This document shows, piece by piece, positions 44,238 to 54,452 of a stretch of DNA of 64,000 nucleotides. The translations under genes were made by a program, and so were the position numbers. This stretch comes from Flavobacterium plurextorum. Lineage in GTDB: Bacteria > Bacteroidota > Bacteroidia > Flavobacteriales > Flavobacteriaceae. The DNA is taken from positions 29,960 to 93,959 of the forward strand of contig NZ_MUHD01000042.1 in NCBI RefSeq assembly GCF_002217395.1, written 5' to 3'. The notes under the pieces were generated by a model. That model was not told the DNA's origin. It saw only the letters and a list, made by a program, of their open reading frames with translations, and searched no databases. Within the stretch, counting starts at the first letter, position 1. Every line of letters begins with the position of its first letter.

Positions 44238-44400
44238 CAAATCCTTTATTTAACATCCCTTTTAGTGTCTTTTTTTATATTTTCATTTGATACTAATTCT
44301 AATAAAAAACGTCCAAAAAAATGTCTAACCAGTACAAACAAAGTTGCTGGTGTTAGAAAAAAAACATTTCAAAGATTTAGTTGATTTGAGTAGATTATAA

Positions 44401-44433
44401 TTGAGATTTAATATTATTTGTTTTCTACTTTTG
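44401..44433 (+). promoter_or_regulatory. Promoter of the phosphoethanolamine-transferase-like gene
   Basis: TTG (44401-44403), a 22-nt spacer and TACTTTTG (44426-44433), 28 nt before the ATG. A good match to the Bacteroidota consensus. Confidence 0.6.
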
Positions 44434-44460
44434 AACAAAAACAGAAAAATCAAGATCTAA

Positions 44461-46092
44461 ATGAAAAAAAAAGCCTTTTTAGTATTAGCTGTCTTTTTAC
44501 TTTTAATTCCTGATTTATTATTTAACTACATAAATAATAACTTTTTAGAAGCACTGGTTATCATATTGTCAAAAATCACAATATTCCTAATACTACTATT
44601 GCTTATCTCATTTTTAACGAAATCTTACTATCGTTCATCTATAATAGTTGGTTCTGTGTATTTATTTTCAATGCTTGGAGAAACAACAAATATTGTTGTG
44701 CTAAAACAATATTTGACGATGGACAATTTGAAGGCTCTAGTTTACACAAATACTAATGAATCCCTCGAATTCGTAAGTAATTTTAAATGGCTGTTTTTTA
44801 GCTTACTGCTTTTTTTATGTTTTATTATTTATCTCATCAAGGAAAGCAAGCGACTAAATTTGAAATTTGAAATTTCGAAAAACTTTAAAATTTTAGGAAT
44901 ATGCTTCTTTGTTTTGCTGATTTGTATTTTTATCAGATTAAAGAATTCTGAACAATTTGATTCTGGAAAAAATCTGTTAAAGTATTCTTTTAAACAATAT
45001 ATTCTTAAAGAACATCCCTTCAATTTATACTATAGAACCTATGAAGTTTTCTATTATAAAAGAAAGACAGATAACTTAAAGGAAAAACGCCATAAATTCA
45101 GCTTCCAAGTAACAAAATCAACTTCAAAAACAGAAACCCCTGACATTGTTGTCTTTGTTATTGGTGAAGGAATGAGAAGCGCTCAATGGAATTTAAATGG
45201 ATATCACAGAATGACGAGTCCAGAATTAAATAAGATTAAGAATTTAATATCATATAAAAATCATTTTTCGAATGGTAATTCTACTTCAGCTTCCATTCCT
45301 TTAATCATCACAGAAGCAACTCCTGAAAATGCTAATTTATCTTTTTCAGAAAAATCAATCCTATCTCTTTATAAAGAAGCTGGATATGAGACGAATTGGA
45401 TTTCAAGTCAAAATATCTTCTATTTAGAAAATGAGAATGAGCCTGATCATATTTTTAAAATATTTGAAAAAAAATCACATACTGATTTGGATGTTTTGCC
45501 AGTGCTGAAAAGTGTTGCAGCCCATAAGTCAAAGAAAAAGAAATTTATCCTTATTAACCTAATTGGAAACCATGGAACAGTTCCTGAATCGTTTAAATTG
45601 TTTAAGCCAAATACAGCTAATGCTATAGAAGGAATTAAAAGTAAAAATGCATTAATCAATCAGTACGATAACAAAATTTTACTACAAGACTACGTGTTGT
45701 CACAAATAATAAAATGTATTGATTTAAAGGATCAAAAAGCTTTTCTTATGTTTACAGCAGATCACGGCGTTAATTTGTATGATACAAAAAATGAAACTTT
45801 ATTTGGTTACGGCTCCTCTAACCCAACAAAATATGAATTAAATATTCCAATGTTTTTTTGGGGATCGACGAATTATTGCAACATTTACAAGGATAAAATA
45901 GAACAATTAAAAGCTAATCAAACTAAAAGAACGGTTAATAATAATCTATTTTATACACTTTCAGATTTGTCGAACATAACGTATAAAGGTTTTTTGGCAA
46001 ATAAAAGTTTTTGCAATAGCAAATTCAAAGAGAATGAATTTATTTCAGTTTACATGAATGGATCGTCTTTAAAATATAATTATCGAAATTAA
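44461..46092 (+). CDS. Phosphoethanolamine-transferase-like membrane enzyme
   Basis: A 543-aa protein with about five N-terminal membrane helices (1-165) and a periplasmic alkaline-phosphatase/sulfatase-fold domain (220-520). The EptA-family landmarks are present: VIGEGMRSAQWNLNGYHRMT, STSASIPLII, LIGNHGTVP and FTADHGVNLYD. These enzymes decorate lipid A or other glycans with phosphoethanolamine. Oddly, the nucleophilic Thr after Gly-Glu is replaced by Gly237 (GEGMR, where family members have GET or GES). It may use another residue or be inactive. It has its own promoter and no LPS genes beside it. Confidence 0.82.
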   Translation: MKKKAFLVLAVFLLLIPDLLFNYINNNFLEALVIILSKITIFLILLLLISFLTKSYYRSSIIVGSVYLFSMLGETTNIVVLKQYLTMDNLKALVYTNTNESLEFVSNFKWLFFSLLLFLCFIIYLIKESKRLNLKFEISKNFKILGICFFVLLICIFIRLKNSEQFDSGKNLLKYSFKQYILKEHPFNLYYRTYEVFYYKRKTDNLKEKRHKFSFQVTKSTSKTETPDIVVFVIGEGMRSAQWNLNGYHRMTSPELNKIKNLISYKNHFSNGNSTSASIPLIITEATPENANLSFSEKSILSLYKEAGYETNWISSQNIFYLENENEPDHIFKIFEKKSHTDLDVLPVLKSVAAHKSKKKKFILINLIGNHGTVPESFKLFKPNTANAIEGIKSKNALINQYDNKILLQDYVLSQIIKCIDLKDQKAFLMFTADHGVNLYDTKNETLFGYGSSNPTKYELNIPMFFWGSTNYCNIYKDKIEQLKANQTKRTVNNNLFYTLSDLSNITYKGFLANKSFCNSKFKENEFISVYMNGSSLKYNYRN

Positions 46093-46401
46093 CAAAAACT
46101 TCCCCTGCAACGCATTGTTTTCATCAAATAAACAGATTAAAACTGCCTCTCTGAGATTTCTTCAGTAGAACATAGTGTGTGTTTTACAAGTTTTATCCTT
46201 AAATTTAAAATCTTGATTTAAGACATAGAAATTATAAACATCGGAGTGTAAAACACAACAACTATATATTGAGTGCAATGATTTCATTAATTAAAAAATG
46301 AAGATTTGATTTAGTAATTACTACAAGTAAAACACTTGATTTTCAGACATATTTAAATATAGAGACCTTAAAACTTTCAATCATTAAATTTAAACTTACT
46401 C
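46093..46401. other. 309-nt intergenic region without recognised features
   Basis: AT-rich. It contains weak inverted repeats (GTGTGTTTTAC near 46180 and GTGTAAAACAC near 46245) but no clear promoter, RNA or coding frame. Confidence 0.5.
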
Positions 46402-46926
46402 ATGATGAATCGTTCAGACAGTGACCATAAAAACGAGTCAACAATTGAATACGGAGGTTTTTCTAAAGAAATTTTACTGCAAAAATTAAAAGAATCTCAG
46501 ATCATGCTGAATAAGTTTGCTGAGATCCTTTTTTCAAATGAAAATTTTAAAACTTCTCAGGAAAAGCATTCTATTTTAGTAAAAGAAATTTCAATAAAAG
46601 AATTAGGATTTCCAAATGGCGCAACCATGCCACAAATAAAAGAACATCTAAAAAAATTTGAATTATCAGAATGCCCGCTTGAAGCAGCGCCATATTTACG
46701 ATTGACGTTACGTGATCAAAAAGAAATAATCATTCCTGACAATCAAAAAAACAAAGCACCGCTCGGTTCTCTAACCATATATTCTGAGCCTATTATTAAT
46801 GATGACGATTTCCCAAAAGGATTTTATCTTAAAAAAACAGACGGTCAATTGTGGCTGAGAGGCTATATATGCTCGCAAGATTTTGTTTGGAATCCTGATG
46901 ATCGATTTATATTCAAATTCCAGTAG
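46402..46926 (+). CDS. Hypothetical cytosolic protein
   Basis: A 174-aa soluble protein with a helical N-terminal third (KEILLQKLKESQIMLNKFAE), a middle resembling a small beta domain and a conserved-looking C-terminus (KGFYLKKTDGQLWLRGYICS then WNPDDRFIFKFQ). Proteins ending this way recur in Bacteroidota, but no named family is recalled with confidence. It converges on the barrel protein gene with a 13-nt gap. Confidence 0.7.
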   Translation: MMNRSDSDHKNESTIEYGGFSKEILLQKLKESQIMLNKFAEILFSNENFKTSQEKHSILVKEISIKELGFPNGATMPQIKEHLKKFELSECPLEAAPYLRLTLRDQKEIIIPDNQKNKAPLGSLTIYSEPIINDDDFPKGFYLKKTDGQLWLRGYICSQDFVWNPDDRFIFKFQ

Positions 46927-46939
46927 AATCTTTGAATTT

Positions 46940-47491
46940 CTAGAAATAAACCCTCACAAAAGGCATAAATCCAGATCCGTAAAGACTTTTATTAGGATTG
47001 TACAAAACATCATATCGTGCACCAATGGTAACACTTCCGGTTCTGTAACCAGCACCAAGATACAAAGCAGTATTCCAATAATTATCTGAATAACTTGGTC
47101 GGTATGGAGTTGAGTCATAATCTGTATTTACCCTTACCTGCTCTAACTCTGCAGACAATTGAATTTCTGGAATCGGGTTTACAAGTGTAACTAAACTTCC
47201 TCCATAAACAAATGAATCATAATAATTTTTAGACGACAAATAACCAAATTGCAATCCTACACCAACCGATACAATCGCATTGACATTGTAAATCGCACTT
47301 GGCATTACAGAAATATCGGTATAACCAGAACCAATTCCAACACCAAGTCCGCCTCCAAATTGAACCTTGTCCCAAAAATGATTACTGTTATCTATAACAT
47401 ACTTCTGCTGTGCAAATGTAAAACTGGAAAACAAGACTGCTATAATCACAAAAAAAGATCTGCAATCGATTGAAAATTGAATTTTATTCAT
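46940..47491 (-). CDS. Outer-membrane beta-barrel protein
   Basis: A 183-aa exported protein from the ATG at 47491. The upstream in-frame extension to 47587 is Lys/Phe-rich and overlaps the sucA promoter, so it is rejected. The signal peptide is SFFVIIAVLFSSFTFAQ. The rest alternates like an 8-strand barrel (FGGGLGVGIGSGYTDISVMP, ALYLGAGYRTGSVTIGARYD) and ends GFMPFVRVYF with a terminal Phe, the outer-membrane insertion signal. The role is unknown. Confidence 0.83.
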   Translation of the reverse strand: MNKIQFSIDCRSFFVIIAVLFSSFTFAQQKYVIDNSNHFWDKVQFGGGLGVGIGSGYTDISVMPSAIYNVNAIVSVGVGLQFGYLSSKNYYDSFVYGGSLVTLVNPIPEIQLSAELEQVRVNTDYDSTPYRPSYSDNYWNTALYLGAGYRTGSVTIGARYDVLYNPNKSLYGSGFMPFVRVYF

Positions 47492-47563
47492 AGTTAAGTC
47501 TATTTTTAACAAATTTTTACGTAAAAGTACGTAAAAAAAAGATTTAAATAAAGGCGATTGTTG

Positions 47564-47571
47564 TACTTTTG
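47564..47571 (+). promoter_or_regulatory. Putative -7 element of sucA
   Basis: TACTTTTG fits TAnnTTTG, 36 nt before the chosen sucA start (47608). It lies inside the rejected extension of the divergent barrel gene. Confidence 0.55.
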
Positions 47572-47607
47572 CCATTCTATTTAACAAAAAGTATATTCAC
47601 TGATATT

Positions 47608-50382
47608 ATGGATAGGTTTTCATTTTTAAATGCAGCGCATACAGAGTTTTTCGCACAATTATACGATCAATATTTAGTAAACCCAGACAGCGTAGAGCCA
47701 AGCTGGAGAAGTTTTTTTCAAGGTTTTGACTTTGGACAAACGGTTTATAATGACGAAAATCCAGTTCAACAGATTGTTGAATATGTGACTAGCGGCAACG
47801 CAGACTGCAGTTTGGTTTCAGAAAAACTGCAAAAAGAATTCAACGTATTAAAATTAATTGACGGATACCGTACTCGCGGACATTTGTTTACAAAAACAAA
47901 CCCTGTTCGTGACCGCAGAACTTCATCTCCAACTTTAGACATCGAAAATTTCGGATTATCAGCTGCTGATCTTTCTACTGTTTTTGATGCTGCACAAACA
48001 ATTGGAATGACGCCTTCTTCATTGCAGGATATCGTAAATCGTCTTCAAGCTATTTACTGCCAGCATATTGGTATTGAATATATGTATATCAGAAATCCTG
48101 GCGTTGTAAAATGGATTCAGGATAAATTATCTGTAAATGTTAATCAGCCTAATTTCTCTACAGAAGAAAAGAAAACAATCTTAAATAAATTAAATCAAGC
48201 TGTTTCTTTCGAGAACTTCCTTCATACAAAATATGTTGGACAAAAACGTTTCTCATTAGAAGGTGGAGAATCTATCATTCCTGCTTTAGATGCTTTGATC
48301 GAGCAAGCTGCTGAAAAAGGTGTTGAACAATTCGTAATGGGAATGGCTCACCGTGGTCGTTTGAACGTTTTGGCAAACATCTTCGGAAAATCGACTCAAG
48401 ATATTTTTGGTGAGTTTGACGGTAAAGATTATGATCAAGAGTATTTTGATGGTGACGTAAAATACCACTTAGGTCTTACGGCTGACAAGAAAACAAGATC
48501 AGGAAAAAACATCAACATCAATTTAGCACCAAACCCTTCTCACTTAGAAACTGTTGGAGCTGTAATTGAAGGAATCACAAGAGCTAAACAAGATAAATAT
48601 TATGCTGATGATTTCTCTAAAGTATTGCCTATCGCTGTACACGGAGATGCTGCAATTGCAGGACAAGGAATCTTGTATGAAATCATTCAGATGGCTCAGC
48701 TTGACGGTTACAAAACTGGAGGAACAATCCATATTGTAATCAACAACCAAGTTGGTTTTACAACTAACTACTTAGATGCTCGTTCATCTACATATTGTAC
48801 AGACGTTGCTAAAGTAACTTTATCTCCAGTATTACACGTAAATGCTGATGATGCTGAAGCTGTTGTACACGCTGTCTCTTTTGCATTAGATTACAGAATG
48901 CAGTTTGGACGTGACGTATTTATCGATTTATTAGGATACAGAAAATACGGTCATAACGAAGGTGATGAACCTCGTTTTACACAACCTGTTTTATATAAAA
49001 TTATTGCTAAGCACAAAAATCCAAGAGACATTTACGCAGAGAAATTATTGTCTGACGGCGTAATCGATGCCTCTTATGTTAATGCTTTAGAAAAAGAATA
49101 CAAATCTGCTTTAGAGGAAAACTTAGAAGCTTCTCGTAAAAAAGATTTAACAATCATTACTCCATTCATGAAAAACGAATGGGAAGGATTTGTTCAGGTA
49201 ACTGACACACAAATGTTAGAAAAAGTAGATACTACTTTTGATAAAAAAGGATTGGATTCTATTATCAATACAATCTCAACATTACCATCAGACAAAAAGT
49301 TTATTAACAAAATAAGCAAAATTGTTACTGACAGAAAAACAGGATATGATAACAATACACTTGATTGGGGAACTGCAGAAGCACTTGCTTACGGATCACT
49401 TTTAACAGAAGGATTTGATGTTCGTATTTCTGGCCAAGATGTTGAAAGAGGAACTTTCTCTCACCGTCATGCTGTAGTTAAAGTCGAAGATTCTGAAGAA
49501 GAAGTAATCCTATTGAATTCTATTGAAAACAAAAAAGGAAAATTCGGCGTATTCAACTCTTTATTATCAGAGTATGGCGTTCTAGGTTTTGACTATGGGT
49601 ATGCATTAGCAAATCCAAAAGCATTAACTATTTGGGAAGCACAATTTGGAGATTTCTCTAACGGAGCTCAAATTATGATTGACCAATATATTTCATGTGG
49701 TGAAGATAAATGGAACAACCAAAACGGTATTGTTTTATTATTACCTCACGGTTATGAAGGACAAGGAGCTGAGCACTCTTCTGCAAGAATGGAGCGTTAC
49801 TTACAACTTTGTGCAAGACAAAACATGTATGTTGCTGACTGTACAACGCCAGCCAACTTCTTCCACTTGTTAAGAAGACAAATGAAAACCAATTTCCGTA
49901 AACCATTGGTAGTTTTCTCTCCAAAAAGTTTATTGCGTGATCCAAGATGCGTTTCTTCAGTTGAAGAATTGGCAACTGGAAGTTTCCAAGAAACAATTGA
50001 CGACAATACTGTAGATAAAAAAGGTGTAAAAACATTAGTTTTTGTTACTGGTAAATTCTACTACGACATCGTTGCTGAAAGAGAAAACAACGGAAGAAAT
50101 GATGTTGCAGTTGTTCGTATTGAACAATTGTTCCCATTACCAGTTGAGCAATTAAAAGCAATTATCGCGCAATATCCAAATGCTGATGATTATGTTTGGG
50201 CTCAGGAAGAACCTAAAAACATGGGAGCTTACAGCTTTATGTTAATGAACTTTGATCTTGTAAAATGGAGATTAGCGTCGTTAAAAGCTTATGCTGCTCC
50301 AGCATCTGGAAGTTATACACGTGCAAAACGTCGTCATGCAGATGCAATTAGAATGGTATTCGATAAAAATTTATTCAGATAA
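47608..50382 (+). CDS. sucA: 2-oxoglutarate dehydrogenase E1 component
   Basis: A 924-aa thiamine-diphosphate enzyme that decarboxylates 2-oxoglutarate in the TCA cycle. The start MDRFSFLNAAHTEFFAQLYD with PSWRSFFQGF is the typical E1o N-terminus that contacts E2. The ThDP region includes MAHRGRLNVLAN, PNPSHLETV and GDAAIAGQGI; the C-terminal domain has GYEGQGAEHSSARMERYLQL. The 13-codon extension to 47569 is not family-like. sucB follows after 82 nt. Confidence 0.97.
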   Translation: MDRFSFLNAAHTEFFAQLYDQYLVNPDSVEPSWRSFFQGFDFGQTVYNDENPVQQIVEYVTSGNADCSLVSEKLQKEFNVLKLIDGYRTRGHLFTKTNPVRDRRTSSPTLDIENFGLSAADLSTVFDAAQTIGMTPSSLQDIVNRLQAIYCQHIGIEYMYIRNPGVVKWIQDKLSVNVNQPNFSTEEKKTILNKLNQAVSFENFLHTKYVGQKRFSLEGGESIIPALDALIEQAAEKGVEQFVMGMAHRGRLNVLANIFGKSTQDIFGEFDGKDYDQEYFDGDVKYHLGLTADKKTRSGKNININLAPNPSHLETVGAVIEGITRAKQDKYYADDFSKVLPIAVHGDAAIAGQGILYEIIQMAQLDGYKTGGTIHIVINNQVGFTTNYLDARSSTYCTDVAKVTLSPVLHVNADDAEAVVHAVSFALDYRMQFGRDVFIDLLGYRKYGHNEGDEPRFTQPVLYKIIAKHKNPRDIYAEKLLSDGVIDASYVNALEKEYKSALEENLEASRKKDLTIITPFMKNEWEGFVQVTDTQMLEKVDTTFDKKGLDSIINTISTLPSDKKFINKISKIVTDRKTGYDNNTLDWGTAEALAYGSLLTEGFDVRISGQDVERGTFSHRHAVVKVEDSEEEVILLNSIENKKGKFGVFNSLLSEYGVLGFDYGYALANPKALTIWEAQFGDFSNGAQIMIDQYISCGEDKWNNQNGIVLLLPHGYEGQGAEHSSARMERYLQLCARQNMYVADCTTPANFFHLLRRQMKTNFRKPLVVFSPKSLLRDPRCVSSVEELATGSFQETIDDNTVDKKGVKTLVFVTGKFYYDIVAERENNGRNDVAVVRIEQLFPLPVEQLKAIIAQYPNADDYVWAQEEPKNMGAYSFMLMNFDLVKWRLASLKAYAAPASGSYTRAKRRHADAIRMVFDKNLFR

Positions 50383-50464
50383 AAAATTAGTTTAACGTTT
50401 AAGAATTAAAGACCAGCCAAACTCTCTAAATCTTAAGCAATACAAACCTTAAACAAAAACAAAG

Positions 50465-51703
50465 ATGATTTTAGAAATGAAAGTCCCATCACCAGGGGAA
50501 TCAATAAAAGAAGTTGAAATTGCAACTTGGTTAGTAAAAGACGGAGATTATGTAGAAAAAGATCAAGCTATTGCTGAAGTTGATTCAGATAAAGCTACTC
50601 TTGAATTACCTGCTGAAATGAGCGGAGTTATCACGCTAAAAGCTGAAGAAGGTGATACAGTAGCAGTAGGCGCTGTAGTTTGTTTAATTGATACTGATGC
50701 AGCAAAACCTGCAGGCGGCGCGGCAGCGGCTCCAGCAGCTGAAGCTCCAAAAGCTGAGGCACCAAAAGCTGAAGCTCCAAAAGCGGCACCGGCTCCAGCA
50801 GCAGCTCCGGCAGCAACAAGTTATGCAGCTGGAACTCCATCTCCTGCAGCAAGAAAAATATTAGATGAAAAAAACATTGCTCCTGCAACAGTTTCTGGAA
50901 CTGGAAAAGGCGGAAGAATCACTAAAGACGATGCTGTGAATGCAGTACCTTCAATGGGAACTCCAACTGGTGGAAGCCGTGGAACTGAGCGTACAAAATT
51001 ATCTATGTTACGTCGTAAAGTAGCAGAAAGATTAGTTTCGGCTAAAAACGAAACTGCAATGCTTACTACTTTCAACGAAGTAAACATGACGCCAATCAAC
51101 CAAATTCGTAATGAATACAAAGATGCTTTCAAAGCAAAACATGGTGGTTTAGGCTTAGGTTTCATGTCATTCTTTACAAAAGCAGTTACAAGAGCTTTAC
51201 AATTATACCCAGATGTTAACTCAATGATGGATGGTGACTACAAAATTGCTTACGATTTTGCTGACATCTCAATCGCAGTATCTGGACCAAAAGGTTTAAT
51301 GGTTCCTGTTGTTCGTAACGCTGAACTATTAACTTTCCGTGGAATTGAGGCTGAAATCAAAAGATTAGCTTTAAGAGCTCGTGATGGTCAAATTACTGTT
51401 GACGATATGACTGGCGGAACTTTCACAATCACAAACGGTGGTGTTTTCGGAAGTATGTTATCTACTCCAATCATCAACCCTCCACAATCAGGAATTTTAG
51501 GAATGCACAATATTATTGAGCGTCCAATTGCCGTAAACGGAAAAGTTGAAATTCACCCAATGATGTACGTTGCGCTTTCTTATGACCACAGAATTATTGA
51601 TGGTCGTGAGTCTGTTGGTTTCTTAGTTGCTGTGAAAGAAGCATTAGAAAATCCATTAGAATTATTAATGAACGGAGATGCTAAACGTGCTTTAGAATTG
51701 TAA
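50465..51703 (+). CDS. sucB: Dihydrolipoyl succinyltransferase, E2 of 2-oxoglutarate dehydrogenase
   Basis: A 412-aa acyltransferase core of the complex. The lipoyl domain has its lipoylated Lys43 (VDSDKATLEL). A flexible Ala/Pro/Lys linker (repeats of EAPKA, about 95-125) is followed by a peripheral-subunit-binding domain (PSPAARKILDEKNI) and the catalytic domain with His375 and Asp379 (SYDHRIIDGRES). One lipoyl domain, as usual for E2o. It is cotranscribed with sucA. Confidence 0.97.
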   Translation: MILEMKVPSPGESIKEVEIATWLVKDGDYVEKDQAIAEVDSDKATLELPAEMSGVITLKAEEGDTVAVGAVVCLIDTDAAKPAGGAAAAPAAEAPKAEAPKAEAPKAAPAPAAAPAATSYAAGTPSPAARKILDEKNIAPATVSGTGKGGRITKDDAVNAVPSMGTPTGGSRGTERTKLSMLRRKVAERLVSAKNETAMLTTFNEVNMTPINQIRNEYKDAFKAKHGGLGLGFMSFFTKAVTRALQLYPDVNSMMDGDYKIAYDFADISIAVSGPKGLMVPVVRNAELLTFRGIEAEIKRLALRARDGQITVDDMTGGTFTITNGGVFGSMLSTPIINPPQSGILGMHNIIERPIAVNGKVEIHPMMYVALSYDHRIIDGRESVGFLVAVKEALENPLELLMNGDAKRALEL

Positions 51704-51726
51704 TTTCATTAGTTTTAAATAAAACT

Positions 51727-51760
51727 AAAAAGCCTGTTCATTCATTTGAACAGGCTTTTT
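51727..51760 (+). terminator. Terminator of the sucAB operon
   Basis: AAAAAGCCTGTTCA and TGAACAGGCTTTTT form a perfect 14-bp stem with a 6-nt loop, followed by more T. Confidence 0.93.
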
Positions 51761-51862
51761 TTTCTTAATATTAGCTTAAATCTTGCTTAAGGTGTTAATT
51801 TTTTAGAGAAATGAAAATTTTAACCTTTAAAAAAGAATTAATTTAGAATAAATAAAAATAGC

Positions 51863-51893
51863 TTGTATAGTTGCTGATCAAGGTTTAAATTTG
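51863..51893 (+). promoter_or_regulatory. Promoter of the siderophore receptor gene
   Basis: TTG (51863-51865), a 20-nt spacer and TAAATTTG (51886-51893), 27 nt before the ATG. No clear Fur box was recognised. Confidence 0.62.
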
Positions 51894-51920
51894 CGCTATT
51901 AAAATCAATTCTAAATAATA

Positions 51921-54389
51921 ATGAAATATAAATTCACAATTTCTCTTTTGAGCTTTTGTTTTTTTCTTCTAGCAAGCGTAACTATCTCAGCACAAGAAAA
52001 AGCAACTGTAAAAGGGAAAATCACAGTAAGCAGCGACGATTCAGCAGAAGCAATTTCAATTGCTTTAAAAGGAACTAGATTTGGGACAATTACTGATGAA
52101 AATGGTAATTATAAAATCAAAAATGTAAAGCCGGGAACATACACTTTAAAAGTTTCAGCCGTTGGATATTCTTCAACAGAGAAAAAAATAACAATTAACG
52201 CAGGCGAAGAACTGACAGCAAGCTTTAATATCACCTCAAACTCTGAAGAATTAACTGAAGTTGTGGTAAATGGCAGAAAAAATCGTTTTGTTCGTAAAGA
52301 AAATCAACAAGTATCAAGATTGCCACTTAAAAATCTTGAAAACCCACAAGTTTATACGACTATTACAGGAGAAATTCTAAAAGACCAAGTTGTAACCACT
52401 TTTGATGATGCATTAAAAAATGCGCCGGGTATAACTCAGCTTTGGGCTTCAACTGGCCGTGGAGGCGATGGTGCAGGTTATTACTCTCTTAGAGGATTTG
52501 CTGTTCAGCCAACAATGGTTAATGGTTTACCAGGTTTGACAAATGGAAGTTTGGATCCTGCAAATGTAGATCGAATTGAAATTATCAAAGGCCCTTCTGG
52601 AACTTTATTTGGAAGTAGCTTAATCTCTTATGGAGGATTAATCAATACAACAACAAAAAGACCATACAAAGGATTTGGAGGTTCATTAAACTATACTGTT
52701 GGAAGTTTCGGATTACAGCGTGTAGTTGCAGATGTCAACACTTCATTAAACGACAAAAAAAGCTTAAACTTTAGAGTTAACACCGCTTACAACAAACAAG
52801 ACAGCTTTCAGGATGCAGGATTTAGAGAATCTTTTTTTATTGCTCCTTCCTTATCTTATGAAGTAAATGATAGATTGTCATTTTTAGTAAATACAGAATT
52901 CATGAGTAACGAAACAACAAACCCAACCATGTTGTTTTTAGACAGAGGAACTGCTTTAAGAGTTCACAATATCTCAGAATTAAAATATGATAACAATCGT
53001 TCTTACACAAGTAACGAGCTTACCATAAAAACACCTTCATACAACATACAAGCTCAGATGAATTATAAAATTTCTGATCAATGGAATTCACAAACTATCT
53101 TTTCATCAAGTTCTTCTAAATCAACAGGAAACTACGCTTACTTATATGAAGGAACACAATACTTCCCAAAAATTACAGAAGGAATTGTTTTAAACAGATT
53201 CTTCAACTATCAAGATAACAGAAATCTAACTACTGATATTCAACAAAATTTTATTGGTGATTTCAAAATTGGAAATTTAAGAAACAGACTTGTTGTAGGT
53301 TTTGATTATTTCAAAAGAACAATGACGGATCACAACTCAGGATACTTTGGTAATGGCTCTGTTTACATTGGAGATGACTTAGCTTCATTCAATGCTATTT
53401 TTGGTCCTTCAAACGGCGACACAGGAGTTCTAACAAAAGCAGCATCTGATGCAATTGTTGGAGACAGCCCAAGAAATAACAACAGAACAAAACAGGAAGT
53501 TTATAGTGCCTATTTCTCGAATGTAATCAACTTTACGCCTGCTTTATCGGCAATGGTAAGTTTGCGTGCTGACCGTTTTATCAATTCTGGCGATATAAGT
53601 ACAGATGCTGACAATTACAATCAAACTGCTTTTTCACCAAAATTTGGATTGGTTTACCAGCCTATTATTGATAAAGTTTCTGTATTTGCCAATTACATGA
53701 ATGGTTTCGCTAATGTTGCTCCGGGTTCAGATCGTTTTGAAGGAGTTTCAACTCCAAGAACTTTTGATCCAGAACAAGCTAATCAATTTGAAGCCGGAAC
53801 AAAATTGAACCTTTTTAAAGATAAACTTTATGCTACTTTCAGCTATTATGATATTAAAGTTTCTGATCAGGTTTATGTTATAGAAACTCCAAGCTCAAAT
53901 CCAAAAACCATTCCGAACAATCAAACATCCTATCAAAATGGAGCACAGCACAATAAAGGTTTTGAAGCTGAAATCGTTTCAAACCCAATAACTGGATTAA
54001 ACATTGTTTTTGGATACAGTTATAATGATGCTTTATTAACTGCTGGAGATCCTGATTTTGTTGGTTTCAGACCAGAAAGTTCTGGACCTCAAAACTTGGC
54101 AAACCTTTGGGCTAGTTATAAATTTACTCAAGGTTTATTAAGAGGATTTGGAGTAGGATTTGGAGGGAATTATGTTGGCGACAATAAAATAGTTAACAGA
54201 GCAACTACAGGAACATTTACAATTCCTGCATATACAGTCTTAAACTCTTCTATTTTCTATAACACAGAAAAATTCAACATTACGCTTAAAGTAAACAATA
54301 TCGCAAACGAGGAAATTTACGATGGATGGTCAACGATTCATCCAAAAGATCCTAGAGCTTTTGCGGCAAGTTTTACTTATAAATTCTAA
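51921..54389 (+). CDS. TonB-dependent siderophore receptor
   Basis: An 822-aa outer-membrane receptor. Signal peptide (SFCFFLLASVTISAQ), carboxypeptidase-regulatory-like domain at about 30-115 (ATVKGKITVSSDDSAEAISI), plug at about 130-270 (TFDDALKNAPGITQLWASTG, YSLRGFAVQPTMVNGLPG, IEIIKGPSGTLFGS) and a 22-strand barrel ending FAASFTYKF. The plug motifs are those of ferric-siderophore receptors. The downstream PepSY and small membrane proteins support iron uptake. Confidence 0.94.
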   Translation: MKYKFTISLLSFCFFLLASVTISAQEKATVKGKITVSSDDSAEAISIALKGTRFGTITDENGNYKIKNVKPGTYTLKVSAVGYSSTEKKITINAGEELTASFNITSNSEELTEVVVNGRKNRFVRKENQQVSRLPLKNLENPQVYTTITGEILKDQVVTTFDDALKNAPGITQLWASTGRGGDGAGYYSLRGFAVQPTMVNGLPGLTNGSLDPANVDRIEIIKGPSGTLFGSSLISYGGLINTTTKRPYKGFGGSLNYTVGSFGLQRVVADVNTSLNDKKSLNFRVNTAYNKQDSFQDAGFRESFFIAPSLSYEVNDRLSFLVNTEFMSNETTNPTMLFLDRGTALRVHNISELKYDNNRSYTSNELTIKTPSYNIQAQMNYKISDQWNSQTIFSSSSSKSTGNYAYLYEGTQYFPKITEGIVLNRFFNYQDNRNLTTDIQQNFIGDFKIGNLRNRLVVGFDYFKRTMTDHNSGYFGNGSVYIGDDLASFNAIFGPSNGDTGVLTKAASDAIVGDSPRNNNRTKQEVYSAYFSNVINFTPALSAMVSLRADRFINSGDISTDADNYNQTAFSPKFGLVYQPIIDKVSVFANYMNGFANVAPGSDRFEGVSTPRTFDPEQANQFEAGTKLNLFKDKLYATFSYYDIKVSDQVYVIETPSSNPKTIPNNQTSYQNGAQHNKGFEAEIVSNPITGLNIVFGYSYNDALLTAGDPDFVGFRPESSGPQNLANLWASYKFTQGLLRGFGVGFGGNYVGDNKIVNRATTGTFTIPAYTVLNSSIFYNTEKFNITLKVNNIANEEIYDGWSTIHPKDPRAFAASFTYKF

Positions 54390-54400
54390 TGAAAACAACA

Positions 54401-54437
54401 AAAAACACCTTTCTCTACGATATAGAAAGGTGTTTTT
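54401..54437 (+). terminator. Terminator or attenuator after the receptor gene
   Basis: AAAAACACCTTTCT pairs perfectly with AGAAAGGTGTTTTT around a 9-nt loop. The next genes start 16 nt later, so it may act as a leaky terminator lowering expression of the membrane proteins relative to the receptor. Confidence 0.85.
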
Positions 54438-54452
54438 AAATTCTATAAAATT

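Noticed and set aside
44321..44356. Micro-frame MSNQYKQSCWC, which starts like the array leaders
   Set aside because: Only 11 codons, no Gly-Gly site, no ribosome binding site, and similarity to the array leader is limited to four residues.
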